Shown here: positions 9,680 to 21,195 of the stretch, one piece after another | Layout of the letters: the number at the start of each line of letters is the position of its first letter | How positions within the stretch are numbered: position 1 is the first letter of the stretch | Assembly: GCA_000499405.2 (NCBI GenBank) | Contig: HG738140.1 | Coordinates: 12,799,560-12,863,559 of the forward strand | Length of the DNA: 64,000 bases | Reading direction: 5' to 3' | Origin: Onchocerca volvulus | Lineage: Eukaryota > Nematoda > Chromadorea > Rhabditida > Onchocercidae | Translations under genes and position numbers: made by a program | The notes under the pieces: generated by a model | The model's input: the letters and a program-made list of their open reading frames with translations, nothing else | What the model was told of the DNA's origin: nothing | Database searches by the model: none

Positions 9680-12600
9680 ATGGGATCTCGAGTTTACGTA
9701 GGACGTTTGTCGTATCGAGCGCACGAACGTGATATTGAACGGTTCTTCCGAGGCTATGGTCGCATCACGGAGATTCTACTCAAGAACGGTTACGCTTTTG
9801 TGGAATTCTCGGATCGTCGAGATGCGGAAGATGCGGTCCATGATTTGAACGGTCGTTCGTTGCTGGGCGACAGGTTTTTTTTTTTTTCTTTTTCAGTTTG
9901 TTTGTCTGAGAATATCAAAACGAATCCCAGATTGTACTACATTAAGTTAATGAGGACTGTGAAGCCTGAATGTTGTACGCATTATTGAACTTTATTATTT
10001 GAAAGATCAGCTCATTCTATAGTTTAGATTATCGGAAATTTCGTGTTGTTCCAGGGTAATAGTGCAGAATGCCAAAAGTCGTCCACGTGGACGTGATATG
10101 TATCGAGAACGGATTCGTGAGCGATCACGTTCACGAGATCGAAGACGTAGTCGGAGCCGGGATCGGAAACGAAGTCACAGTCGTGATCGAAAAAAGAGGT
10201 TTGAATTATGATGAAGTCTATACTTTTCCTTTTTATTTCCAGCAATACAAAAAAAAGTTTTTAATTAATTCATTTTTCTTTTTCTAATTTTTATATGATG
10301 TTTAAGTTTGGCAGTGGTCTTTTTCGTAGTGAATATTGAGTTTTTTAATGGTTTTGTCAAATTTCGCGATGTATCTTGATGTTCAGATGAATAACTTTGA
10401 ATCGCCTGATTTTTTTTTCTCAGAAGATGGAAAAGCAACTATTTTACTGTCATAGACTGTTAGTTTGAAGTTAGAGAAATGATTTTTAGAATATCGTCAG
10501 ACTCTTTTTTTTTTTTTCACTTTTCCTATGTGCTTTAATAAAGTAAAGAAATTTGCTTCCTAATTCGAAGTTTTCTATTTGAGCCAAATAATTTTTAGAA
10601 GACATTCATCAAGTGAAAGCGAGTCGCCTGAAGATAATCGTCATCGCTCATCATCAAGGTCGCAGAGCCGAAGTCCGAAGAAAAGCTTTAAAAAAGCGGA
10701 ATCTGACAGAAAACGAAAGCGTGACAGAAGTTCGTCAAGTCGTTCACCTAGCCCAGATGCTAGAAAATCTAAGGATAAGCGTAAGGAACGAAAATATCGA
10801 AGCAGTTCAGAAAAGGTATAATTCAAATTTTTATAATTCTTTTTTTTTAAATTAAAGCATAACTTTGTTTCATAATTGAAATTGGGAAAAATTTTTTTTT
10901 TTTCAAATGTCGTTACTTTAACAAAAAAAAAAAAAACTTGTTAAAGTGACGACACTTGAAATCGCGCAAAAGCTCTCAAAACTATGAAATTTTGATCCAT
11001 CTGTGCATCTTTAATATATTTCCTTTTAAATATTAGACTCGTAATCGATTTTCATTATTACGAGATTTATTGCAGATTGTACTTTAATAAGTCCTTTTTT
11101 GTTATCATGACCTGAAAGTTATACTGATCATACTTAGACTCGTGTCACTAATTTCTACTAGTAATGTCGCATCAGTAGTATCGTCTGCTTTCCTTAAATG
11201 TGTTCTTCTGAAGCAAGTATTCAAATTTGCAGGAAGAATGTGCCGGAACAAATACGTGTAGCATCATTGTTCGCGGTTTCGACAACAAAGGTAAATTCGA
11301 AAAGGTACAGTTAACAGTTTGTTTGTAGAATTTTTTATTTTTGTCGTTTCCTATAGTTCTGCATCATTCGATTTGAGTGGAAATTTTATGTATAACAAAC
11401 CTCACTAAGTTGGACAGAATTCATTTTTCGTGACTACATTGATATATGACTGCCTTTCGTTTTAGTTGATATTGTTCGGCATTTTACATAGTTTTCCAAA
11501 CCTAAAACTCAAACATTTGTACTTAAGAATTTACATGCCCGAAGAATGTAAAAACAGAGTAGTTTTCGAGGGTTAATTAGATCTAAAAGAAAAAGCAAAT
11601 AACGGTATGGTACCACTATATTAAGTATTGAAAACAATATTCGGATTCAGAAGTTTGATGGGATATGTTTTTATGCGTCACCACTGCCATCAGTACATCA
11701 TTATTCGAGTGGTGCATAAATGTGAATGTTGTATTACAAACATCCACGTTCGTTCACGTACATCCACACAATTCATCCATTCATTCGTTCATTCGTTCGT
11801 TCGTTCGTTCGTATGCTCACTGCGCACTCAAATTATCCAGTTCATCCAACCATATCCAAATCTTGCATATATTCATTATCCATGGCGAGACGTTGGAATA
11901 CATCCGGTCAAAAGACTGCAATCGTCTTATCACGTGTTGCGCTGTGTTCAGACAACTTCCGCAGCTGTATTGCACAGCCCTGTATCATGATTCGTAACCA
12001 TTCATTTGGATTGTTGTCAACTGCTAAAGCACGCGAAATATATTATCATATAATAGCGGTACGCCGCATTGTTCTTGATTCTGGATTTCGATGGTTCTTT
12101 TTTTTAGCCTTTTTTTTAGTTTCCTTTCGAAAATTTTGTCTTAAAAAATTTTCTAAATTCATCCATTATTTCAGTAAATGTGTTTTCAGCGTTTAAAACA
12201 TCTTGCCAAGAAATATGGTGATTTGACAGATTTCGAAATGCGCGATGATAATACTTGGTATGTTTGAATATCTTCATTCTTTTTCTTTTTTTTTTTTGCT
12301 TTTTTGTTTTCTGTGTTTTTTTTTTTCTTTTTTTTAGAGTTTTTTCTAGCGTTGTTATGAGATATGAACGGAGCTAATGCAAAGGATTAAGGAATTATTT
12401 CCTATATATGACGACATTCTTGGTTGTTTGCAATGTTGTTAATAGTATAATATCCACAGTTGCCGATTACTAGAACCAGCACTAATTCTTCTTAACAATA
12501 CATAAGCGTTTGTGGTGTTTTCTAACATCTCATTAGATTCATAAATGTTATGAACAAATTTAGAAAGAACGTGCAGACTTAAGCTTAAACAGCAAGTTAC

Positions 12601-15600
12601 TATGACAGATTATGCAGAAAAAAATTAGTAGTAATGTATTCATGTTTATGCACTTACCTTTTTTAATGCAAATGCATAATTAGGATCACTTGTATTTGAG
12701 TTCAAGGTAATCATTTGTATTTGTTTTCAATTTTTTTTTCTAACTTTATTTTCATAATTATTTTTTTATTTTTCAAAGAAGTTTAACTTACCATTTTCCT
12801 TCTAATTCTTCCATTAGCAATAGTACAAAAGAGGAGAGACAGAATGAATATAAGTTGTTGCAGTTGCATGTTTTCGAGAATAAATGATTAATAATTTATT
12901 CTTTTAGCAGGTAAGATTTCGGGATAAAGAAGTATAATTAATAGCTAGCTATCTTCAGAAAAACTATCGGCTTTGGTATATCTATTCTTGAAAATACTTT
13001 ATCATTAGGGAGAATATGGCAGTGAATAACGGAAGGAATTTCGGAATAATAAAAAGTTTTTATCAAAAGTAGTGCATGTAGGACGGAAAATCATATATAT
13101 AGTTAGAAACGTATGAGGAAAAAATAAGTGATATTTAAATACGTATGGATAAATTTAAATATGGTTTCCTTAAAAGTCATAGCATTTTAATCTACCTGGA
13201 ACCAAATCTAATAGTCTAATAATATGATAGGATGTGGTCTTCATTTCATTATTGAACTGTTTCTCAAGACGAAAGCCTAGAAAGGATTTAACATTCTGGA
13301 AATCTTTTTCATTTCGGGAACAATCATTTCTTCCGTTATGGAATTGCCATATAAATTATTCAGAAGAACTCTGTTCTTTATTGATTTAAATTAAGAGTAA
13401 CAGTAAAAGTATTAAATGAATATTAAAAGCGATGAATAACCTATTAATTATTTGCTGTTTGAATATATTTGACTCACACATTCTACCTTCATTGTTTTAA
13501 AATGAAAAGCCATTCACCCAATGTAAATTATTTGAAACTCAATAATTTAACAGAAGTAATTTGTGCTGAGAAAACTTCATCAGAGACCAGTAAGGAAAGT
13601 GAAGATTTTTTTGAATCAGTCAGATACACTAATGTCTGTGGAAGTTAAAAGGTTTTTTTTTTTCTTTAATATATTGGTGTATCGCAAAATTTATTGATGG
13701 CAGTCATAAAATAGTTCTTTTATCTTAAAGCGTGACACAACTGACTTGTGTTTGTGTATGATGTCACTATTATAGTAAAAACGATTACTGTATTTATCCG
13801 TTTCTTGGAAAAAGAAATTCGTTATAAATACAATTGTAGAAAATTATTGAAACCAGAGAGTTGCAAATATGGAAGATTCAGGAAGAAAGGAATGAAGCAG
13901 GGATTTTTCAGATTAATGCTTGGATTAGATAAGAGATAGAATATATGAGTGAGGGTAGCGGATAAAGGAACATTGTTTCATCACATGAAATGATTTTTTG
14001 CATAATACCCATCCGGAATTTTTTTTTTTTTTTTTTTCATCATCAATAATGATAATATTTTACGAAAATATTGACAATTAATGCCTTTTGCAATTATGGC
14101 TCGGAATGATTCGTAAACAATTAGCTATTCATAATATGTATAGTGAATGACTCTGGATTAAATGCAATTATCCAGAGCTGTATTTTGTTTAATTCAAAAA
14201 ATATTTTCTGCGAGCAGTTTTGAAGACTATTTTCCAAGTTAATTTTTTTCCCTGTTATTAAAGAGCATATCACTGATAGTTAATTGAATAGATAGTTTCT
14301 CTGAGACAAATAGTATTTACTATTATGAAATTTTCAATGTTCTATTCATAGCGATAGTTTCTCGAGAAAATTTGTAAATTTTTTGAATAAAAAGCTATTG
14401 AGATTATATGTCTTAGTTGAGTTGATGTTGACAGCTAATTGAAGTAGTACTCTGTCTGAGTGCAAGTCATGCCATTGGATTTCATTATTTCTTCACACTG
14501 AAAGATGCTTTGAGATTGCTTTTGTTAGGGAAGTTATTTGATTTAGGTTAAGAGTTTTGAGAAAGTCATTAGTCAGTTTATCATTTCGTCCGTGATCATT
14601 GATCAGATCAGTCTTATGGCTATTGCTAATGTATATGAGAAATGTCGAAAGAGTATGAGTTAGATTGTATGAGGAGCGTGACAGTTGAATTTTCATTCCG
14701 TGGAAAATTGAATTTAAAATCGGGGGACCAATTAGTTGAGCAATAGTTGAAGGAGGAAGAAGGGGGAGAAGGATGAGTGGGGATGATAGTGGTGGTGGTG
14801 GTGCAAGGAACGGAAATAGGAGGAATGAATAGGAAGAGGATAGGTAGACAGGAGGAAAGAAGGAATGATGGGTAGAATGATGGAGTGAGGATAGGGGTCT
14901 CTTGTTGGAAGAGTATTTAAAGGCTAACTAGAGCTTGGCTATAGGTTAGGCGGATTTTCTTGAAGGAAGTTGAAACGTCTGGGCTGCTGGTTGCTTCTCC
15001 TGTTGTTACTGATGCTGCATGCGAGAGTTAGAACAAGGACGGGGGCGAAGGCGAGGGCAAGGACGAGAGGGCGGGAGGGTTTGTCTATTGGCTCTGATTC
15101 AAGGACGCCTTGGCCGACCGCGCCCTGCCGTCATTGACATCCTTCCACCACCCACCGCGGCAACAGCGTCATTCGCCGCCCCGATTTGTTTTCATTCCGT
15201 CCGAAGTTATTGTCAAAAGTGCGAATTCTTTTCGTTTTCTCGCTTTGCCGTGCGATTCAGCCAACTCTTACATTCATTCATTCTTTCATTCATCTCAGTC
15301 TTATGCTGGTGGCTGCTTCTCCTTCTTCGATGTTGTGGAGATGGCTGGATGTGTGCTTGCTTGCCACTCCATAGGTTCTCATCCATCACACCCATGAGCA
15401 TGTCTACTGTAATGGAACTTACCCGTTATAAGTTGAGAAGCGGTAAGATTAATAGTGAAGTTGAATTAGCCTAAACTTTCCAAGAGAAGTGCTAATCAGT
15501 GGACTTTTTGGCTTCTTCCATAGATGGTGATAGAATGTTGAATTGAAGGGAACTGCTGATCATCATATTCCAGTTCTCGCATTCTTCCCTATTCTCTTAT

Positions 15601-18600
15601 TCTTTCCCGTTTCTTTTTCTTCCTACTCTAATAGTAGGAAGAACAAGAAAAGTTTTTTTTTCCTCATAATTTTGATGGAAGGAAGAAGTTGAGAATCATC
15701 AGGAAGAGCAAGTTCCAGAATGAATGATGATTATCGAGAAGAAGAGAAGCACCCTGATTGGCTAGCAGTTAATTATCATCATCTTATGGGATATTGAGGA
15801 AGTGAACTATGGGTGGGTATTACTGCAGCTGCATCCTACTATTCCCTGAGCACACTTTCACAGCGAACAGACTATCTGTTATATTGTCATTTTATATTTT
15901 CTTCAATCTTTTATCATTCATTACTGTATGCCAACATGCTGTTTGCATTTTGTTGATAATGATAAATTTTGCAATTTTCATCAGTGAATTACGTGAATGT
16001 GTGAGCATTTAGATTCCATGCTTCTTCGCTTGCCATCGCTACTTTTCAAGGTTTCCTTATATAAATGCTCTTTCACTGTCTCGTTCATTGGAACTTTATT
16101 TTTTTTTCTTTTGTTTTTTTGCTCATACACACATTTGCTGATAAACAGTATGAGCATCAAGCATCAAGGTATTTTATTTGAAGTTAAGAGTAAACAAATT
16201 GTGTAAACGATTGTATGTTTCAATGTTGAATGAGTACAGTGTAATAGGAGAGTGAAGGAAAATAGGCTGGAATGAGAGTAACAAAAAATTTTAATTTCCA
16301 TTTTTCATTGATTTGCACATATTACTTCATGTGTACATCTGGCTTATTAAATATACTTTGCACAATAGTACGACGGAATTCGAATGATGAATTCGTAGGT
16401 TTTTTTTTTTTTTTTTTTAATAATTGAACATTAACAAGTTCCTGTTGCAGTGATTATTAAATGATGGGGAAGCTTGGTATCATACTAAGCAATTGAATAT
16501 GAGATAATTACATTCCAAATAGATTTCATATATATAGAATTAATTTATGATAATATGACGATGAGTATAATACGACAATAGATAATTAGTAGTTGGTTTT
16601 GAATTTCAAAGAAATTTTATGAATAAAAAAAAAAAAAATACAGATGAGTTTTTTAAAAAAGTTGTCTATTTGACATATAGATATTTAATATATCAGTTTG
16701 AAAATTAGATAGTTCTTTTGCTTAACTATAAAAATTACTTATCATAGTTGTCAATTCTTATCCGAAAGAATTAAAAATATATTGATATTTAAATTTCGCT
16801 TTGTTTATTGCTTAAGTCAAATAATTCAATATTGTCAAACTTATATGTTTGTGTCGTGTTTTATAAATATATTTATGTTAAGAAAATTCAAATGTTTTGG
16901 ATGTTTTTTGTTGCTGATGTACTTTTCTGCAATGTTTCAGTTTTTGTTGAAAGAGAACTCACTTTGGCATCTAATTTTTTTATTGATTTTTAGCTTCTGG
17001 TATTAGTATTATGTCTGTGTTATCCTAGAACTATTTGTCTCTAGATACAATCATCCTTTATTTTAACAACTTTTAATAGGACAGGACAAGAAATATTTTC
17101 TTTCAAATTAGGTATTCATATAACAATTTTTTTTTGATTATTGCACTACTCATTTTTTCAAGTGATTCTCAACTTTAATAATTTGAATCAACTATTAATA
17201 GATAATCTCAGTTATTATTAATTTGCCGCAGCAAAAATTTTAATTTATGTAGTTGTTGATAATATAAATATAATTGGGAACTTGTTTATTGTTGTTTATA
17301 TATTACATGTTAAAAGTGTATTTGAAAAATTTGACTAAATAATCGTCTCTGACTTATATTTACTTTTTTTCTTTTGTTTCCACTTGTTACTTCAATTTTC
17401 GGTTGATTTATTTCGCTTCGTAGTACTGTCATACAAGCAAAATTTTTTTTGGGGAAAAAAATAAAATTTATTTTCAGAGATTCGTATTTTCCCAAACTTT
17501 TGTATTTTTCATCATGTAGTATTCTCTTGGGAAGATGGAATGGATAACTCTGTCATTGTGACAATTTCTTTTAAAAAATCTTAAAGGAAAAAAGGAAGCA
17601 AGAAAATGGCGGTTGAATGGGAAGGGCTGTGAATTGATTTGAAAACATCTATCGAGGACGTTGCCGTTCACATTTTCTTTCTTCCGATCTTTTTATATTC
17701 ATTAGTGAAGAATTGGCGTATCGCTGCTTTCACGTCGTATTTAGGACTTTTTTATTTTAAATGACTATGCATTTTCCTCTATTTCTAATCGATTTTTCTT
17801 CATTCATAACAATTATATTTAAAATGTATAGCTGCATATGATAATTTCATATTCATAATGCCATTGGTTACGAATTTTTATTTAGCTTTGCTCATTTGTG
17901 TGGTTCTGTTTACTTTATTTTAATAAAGAAAATCAAGCGCAAACTATTTTTCTTAATATGCCGATTTTATTCCATTGTTCTTAAATCTGCTTTTTACTGT
18001 TTTCAATAACTTTAGTTATAATTTCTATATTTATTTCAATTTTATTGCTTTTGGAACTTTTACTTTGGGAATTACTTCATATGCCCTTGAAATAAGAAAT
18101 TTGTTTATTTCCATTTCCATAATTGTGTGAAATAAACATAGTTTGAATTCCATGAGAAATATGCATAATAGTTTCTTATAGTAGAAGGTTGTCATATGTT
18201 AAAACTAAAGGACAATGAAACGCTCTCTTTGAACTAGTGCATTTCGGTTTGTAATCGCTACATACTTATGTTGCACATAATAATTACAAATCAAAATTCG
18301 TTTATATAAGTTATTCTCTTTCTATATGCCCATGTCACAGTCGATGTTTTTGCGATTTTGAATCATACGTAAATTAACAATGTAGTGAAATGGTATATAT
18401 TTGATTGGTATGCTGTTTCGCTTTTTAAGTGTTTCATTGTGATGTGAGAGTATTTTTGAATGCAAATATTGCCAAGAGTGCAAGGCTCTTCATATTGGTA
18501 TCATGGATTGTTTTGGGACTGATTAAATAGGATTTTTTTCGTTTGATTCTTCTCTTTATTTATGAATATGCTCTCATGCTGCAATATTAGATCGAGTTCA

Positions 18601-19605
18601 GACTCTCTATTATGAACTCCTTAGCTTGATATAACAATAATTTTAAAAGTTATTGTTTTCTGTCAAGTAATGCATAATTAAATAATTTATTTGATAGACG
18701 AAGTGTTTTGAATTACTGAGAAAAGAATTACATAGAATATTTATATTTACTATGCTGAGATGATTTTTGAAATCTCTTGGGATCTCAATCGATTCCTATA
18801 TAGAAACCTAATATTTAGGTTTCAATTGCATTAGCTCTTAATGTTTATTGATGTAATTAACAGAAATCTCGATGCGGATGATACGAGAGCTCTTGTTGTT
18901 TATAATATTAATTATATGGTAGTAGAAAGATTATTTTCAGTGTCATTGGGTATACCTCTCGTGAAAACGCAATAAAAGCACTTGAGAAAATGAGCGGCAA
19001 AGAAGTGGATGGACAAATTGTGCAGGTGTGTGGCATTCTTCATTATCATCGTGCATCCTGGTGTTTGCAATGTATTTTTATTTATTCTGCAACTGCACTC
19101 GAAGTACATTCGTCTGCATTTATTGAAGAATAACAGACACGCACGCATAGATCCAGAATTCATCAGTCAACCTTACGTTTGGCCATCTTCCAGGTTGCTG
19201 CTGTCGATGAAGAGCAATCAGTAGCGGAAGCCAAAAGTTCAGAAACAGCAAAAGAAACGGAACGAAGCCCTTCTGAGGAGAGAAGGTTTGTATAGCTAGA
19301 AATTGTCGTTGGTTTGAACTTTTATTATGTTTTCAGTCTTAAATTCAAATTCACCAATTACAGATTTTGGCTTCCACTGACTTATTCGTAAATGCGGATT
19401 ACTAGATTGTTGATTTTTGTTATATATGAATCCATATATAAATTCTCGACTGCCATTTCTTGTTGATTTTAGGAATCTTTCATGTATTTGCTTTCTATTC
19501 TCTCATCGCATCTAGTCTTTTGGGATCCCAAGTACAAATGATAAAACTATGGTATTGATATCATTTTGTGTAAATTTTGTCCTGTTTTGGTAGTTCTATT
19601 TGTCC

Positions 19606-19659
<54 letters not shown>

Positions 19660-21195
19660 CTGTTCAAAGTAGACTTTTCACACTAGAGATACTATTTTTT
19701 TTTTTTTTTTATTTAGAATTAATATATTATTTTGATAGTTTTGTATTCAATTATTATATTAATTGCGTTTCCTTAAAAGTTTCGTATTTGTTGATCGATT
19801 TTTGATATTTATGGCTCCGGTTATATTTCTTAATAGTTTATCATAACTTGATGGTCATAAAAGATTGTCTTATAAACTTTGCTGTATACCACTCTAGACA
19901 AGCAAAAATTTCGATATAAAATATGTTGATTTTGGTGATTTTTAGCCGATCGCGTACCAATTCGGTCTCATCAGTCGCATCCGGTGATGAAGAAAAGAAA
20001 AATGGAACTGTTGACGATACTGAACGTTCAGGAATAGCGACGAATGTAGCTGACAGCAATAAGAAAACGAAGAATGGCGAGGAAAGTGTTGGAAGCACAG
20101 CTACAGCCAATAATAAAAATGTTTCTTACCTTTTTTCAAATATTTCAAAATTTTTGATGTTCGGAATATAAGAGAGTATGCGCTGGCGGAAAATAAAATG
20201 GAAATACTTCATTAACCTTAAAAGTTTTATATGTACTTCAAGTAAATGTATGGCATTGGCGGCATTTGCTTATCAAACATCTCTTCAGCTTTTGCTTTTT
20301 ATCAACTATATTTAGAAAAAAATTAACGTTTTTTTTAAGACCAAATGTTTTAGTGTGCTAATTTAGATGTTTTTTATCTGTTGAATTTTTGATTATCTTA
20401 ATTTGAATTGATATTTTAGTATCGCAAGCGTACGTCTGGTGCAAATGAAGATGTTGAAAAAAATGGTGACGATTCAGAAGCGAGTAACGACACACCGGAA
20501 CTGAAGAAAAAGAAGAGTGACGCAGATGAGGTTGGATTTTTCTCTTTTTAATTCAATTTTCATGAATGTGTAGGAAATCTGTGCTGTTTAAAAAAAGGTA
20601 TATAAATTGAAAAGCAAGTGATAAAAAGAGACGAATATTTAATAATAAGAATTCGATTTATTAAACTGAAATATTCTTCATTATATTGCCATTTAAGCAG
20701 ATAATTTTCCTCAATTTTTCTCTGTTTTTTATTTACGAGAATTTTGACTACTTTTTAAAATTAAATTACTGATTGAAAAATTGAGGAAAGTATTTGCTAT
20801 ATAAGTTTCAGTTTACATCTGGTATGTTATGGATGTTTTTCAGGTTAACTGAGATTTTTTAATCTTGTATCAAGTGATCATAAAGCAAAGGTGATTTTTC
20901 TACTAACACTTCTAGGGATTATTTTGGAAAGCGAAGTATTTTCTATGGATGTTTACGTTTGCTATCTTCAGTTTTTGAACACAGTTTAACTTAGATTAAA
21001 ATTTTTGAGTATCATAAAGCTCTTCCTGTTTAGGAAGTTCACTGAACTGTAGTTTTTCTGAATTTAAATTAAAATTTTTTTCTTAAGACTGCTAAATTTT
21101 TAGCTTATGTTCTCAAGATCGAAATCCATTTGTTTTTTTTTTTTTAGACTGAAACGACAGAAGTCGATTCCACAGCAATAATTGGTGCTGAATGA
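9680..21195 (+). CDS. SR-family splicing factor, RRM1 - RS - degenerate RRM2
   Basis: Ten exons in continuous phase: 9680-9873, 10055-10198, 10599-10815, 11233-11304, 12190-12257, 18941-19025, 19194-19285, 19946-20120, 20420-20530 and 21148-21195, giving 401 residues. RRM1 (residues 1-70) resembles the SRSF4/5/6 type, with RNP2 RVYVGRL at 4-10 and RNP1 NGYAFVEF at 36-43. Residues about 78-185 are rich in RS, SR and KR. A second, weaker RRM follows at about 190-263, with SIIVRGFD as RNP2-like and CVIGYTSRENAIKALEKM around RNP1. The tail is acidic, serine-rich and lysine-rich (LKKKKSD). SR proteins bind exonic enhancers and recruit spliceosome parts through the phosphorylated RS region. The usual order in this family is RRM-RRM-RS; here the RS region lies between the RRMs. 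A donor in exon 4 at 11290 is an alternative to the one used. Exons 1-3 form a confident core; joining exons 4-10 rests on phase and the RRM2 fit. Confidence 0.85.
10902..10960. repeat. Intronic inverted repeat with A-rich loop
   Basis: Arms 10902-10922 and 10940-10960 pair over 21 bases with two mismatches around a loop that is almost all A. It lies in intron 3 of the SR gene just downstream of exon 3. It could be a small transposon remnant or an RNA hairpin. Confidence 0.8.
11771..11812. repeat. (ATTC/GTTC)n tetranucleotide repeat
   Basis: A run of ATTC units grades into GTTC units in intron 4 of the SR gene. The overlapping long reading frames around it are a by-product of the repeat. Confidence 0.85.
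12258..18940 (+). other. 6.7 kb intron 5 of the SR gene
   Basis: This intron runs from GTATGT at 12258 to TTTTCAG at 18940 and splits the degenerate second RRM. It is more than half of the gene span. Most is low-complexity AT-rich DNA with poly-T runs near 14020 and 16399. The exception is the GC- and purine-rich island at 14690-15470. No conserved protein-coding exon was recognised inside. Confidence 0.75.
14690..15470 (+). promoter_or_regulatory. GC/purine-rich island, candidate internal promoter
   Basis: A strongly purine-rich block (GGAGG, GAAGG, GGTGGTGG) at 14750-14900 is followed by a TATA-like TATTTAAA at 14914-14921 and then an unusually GC-rich stretch at 15020-15180. A pyrimidine tract ending CTCAG (near 15298) and a strong donor GTAAGA (after 15442) could frame a small exon at 15299-15442. 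Spliced to exon 6 its ATG would be out of frame, so it would serve only as a non-coding first exon of a shorter isoform. This is inference from composition. Confidence 0.35.
19611..19655. repeat. (AT)n microsatellite
   Basis: About 22 AT units in intron 7 of the SR gene. Confidence 0.95.

Noticed and set aside
11628..12196. Three overlapping frames of 110-156 codons
   Set aside because: Opened by the ATTC/GTTC tetranucleotide array inside SR intron 4; no motif.
15019..15474. 151-codon frame in the GC-rich island
   Set aside because: Explained by high GC and repeats. The Arg/Gly-rich opening resembles no family, and it is out of frame with exon 6 of the SR gene.
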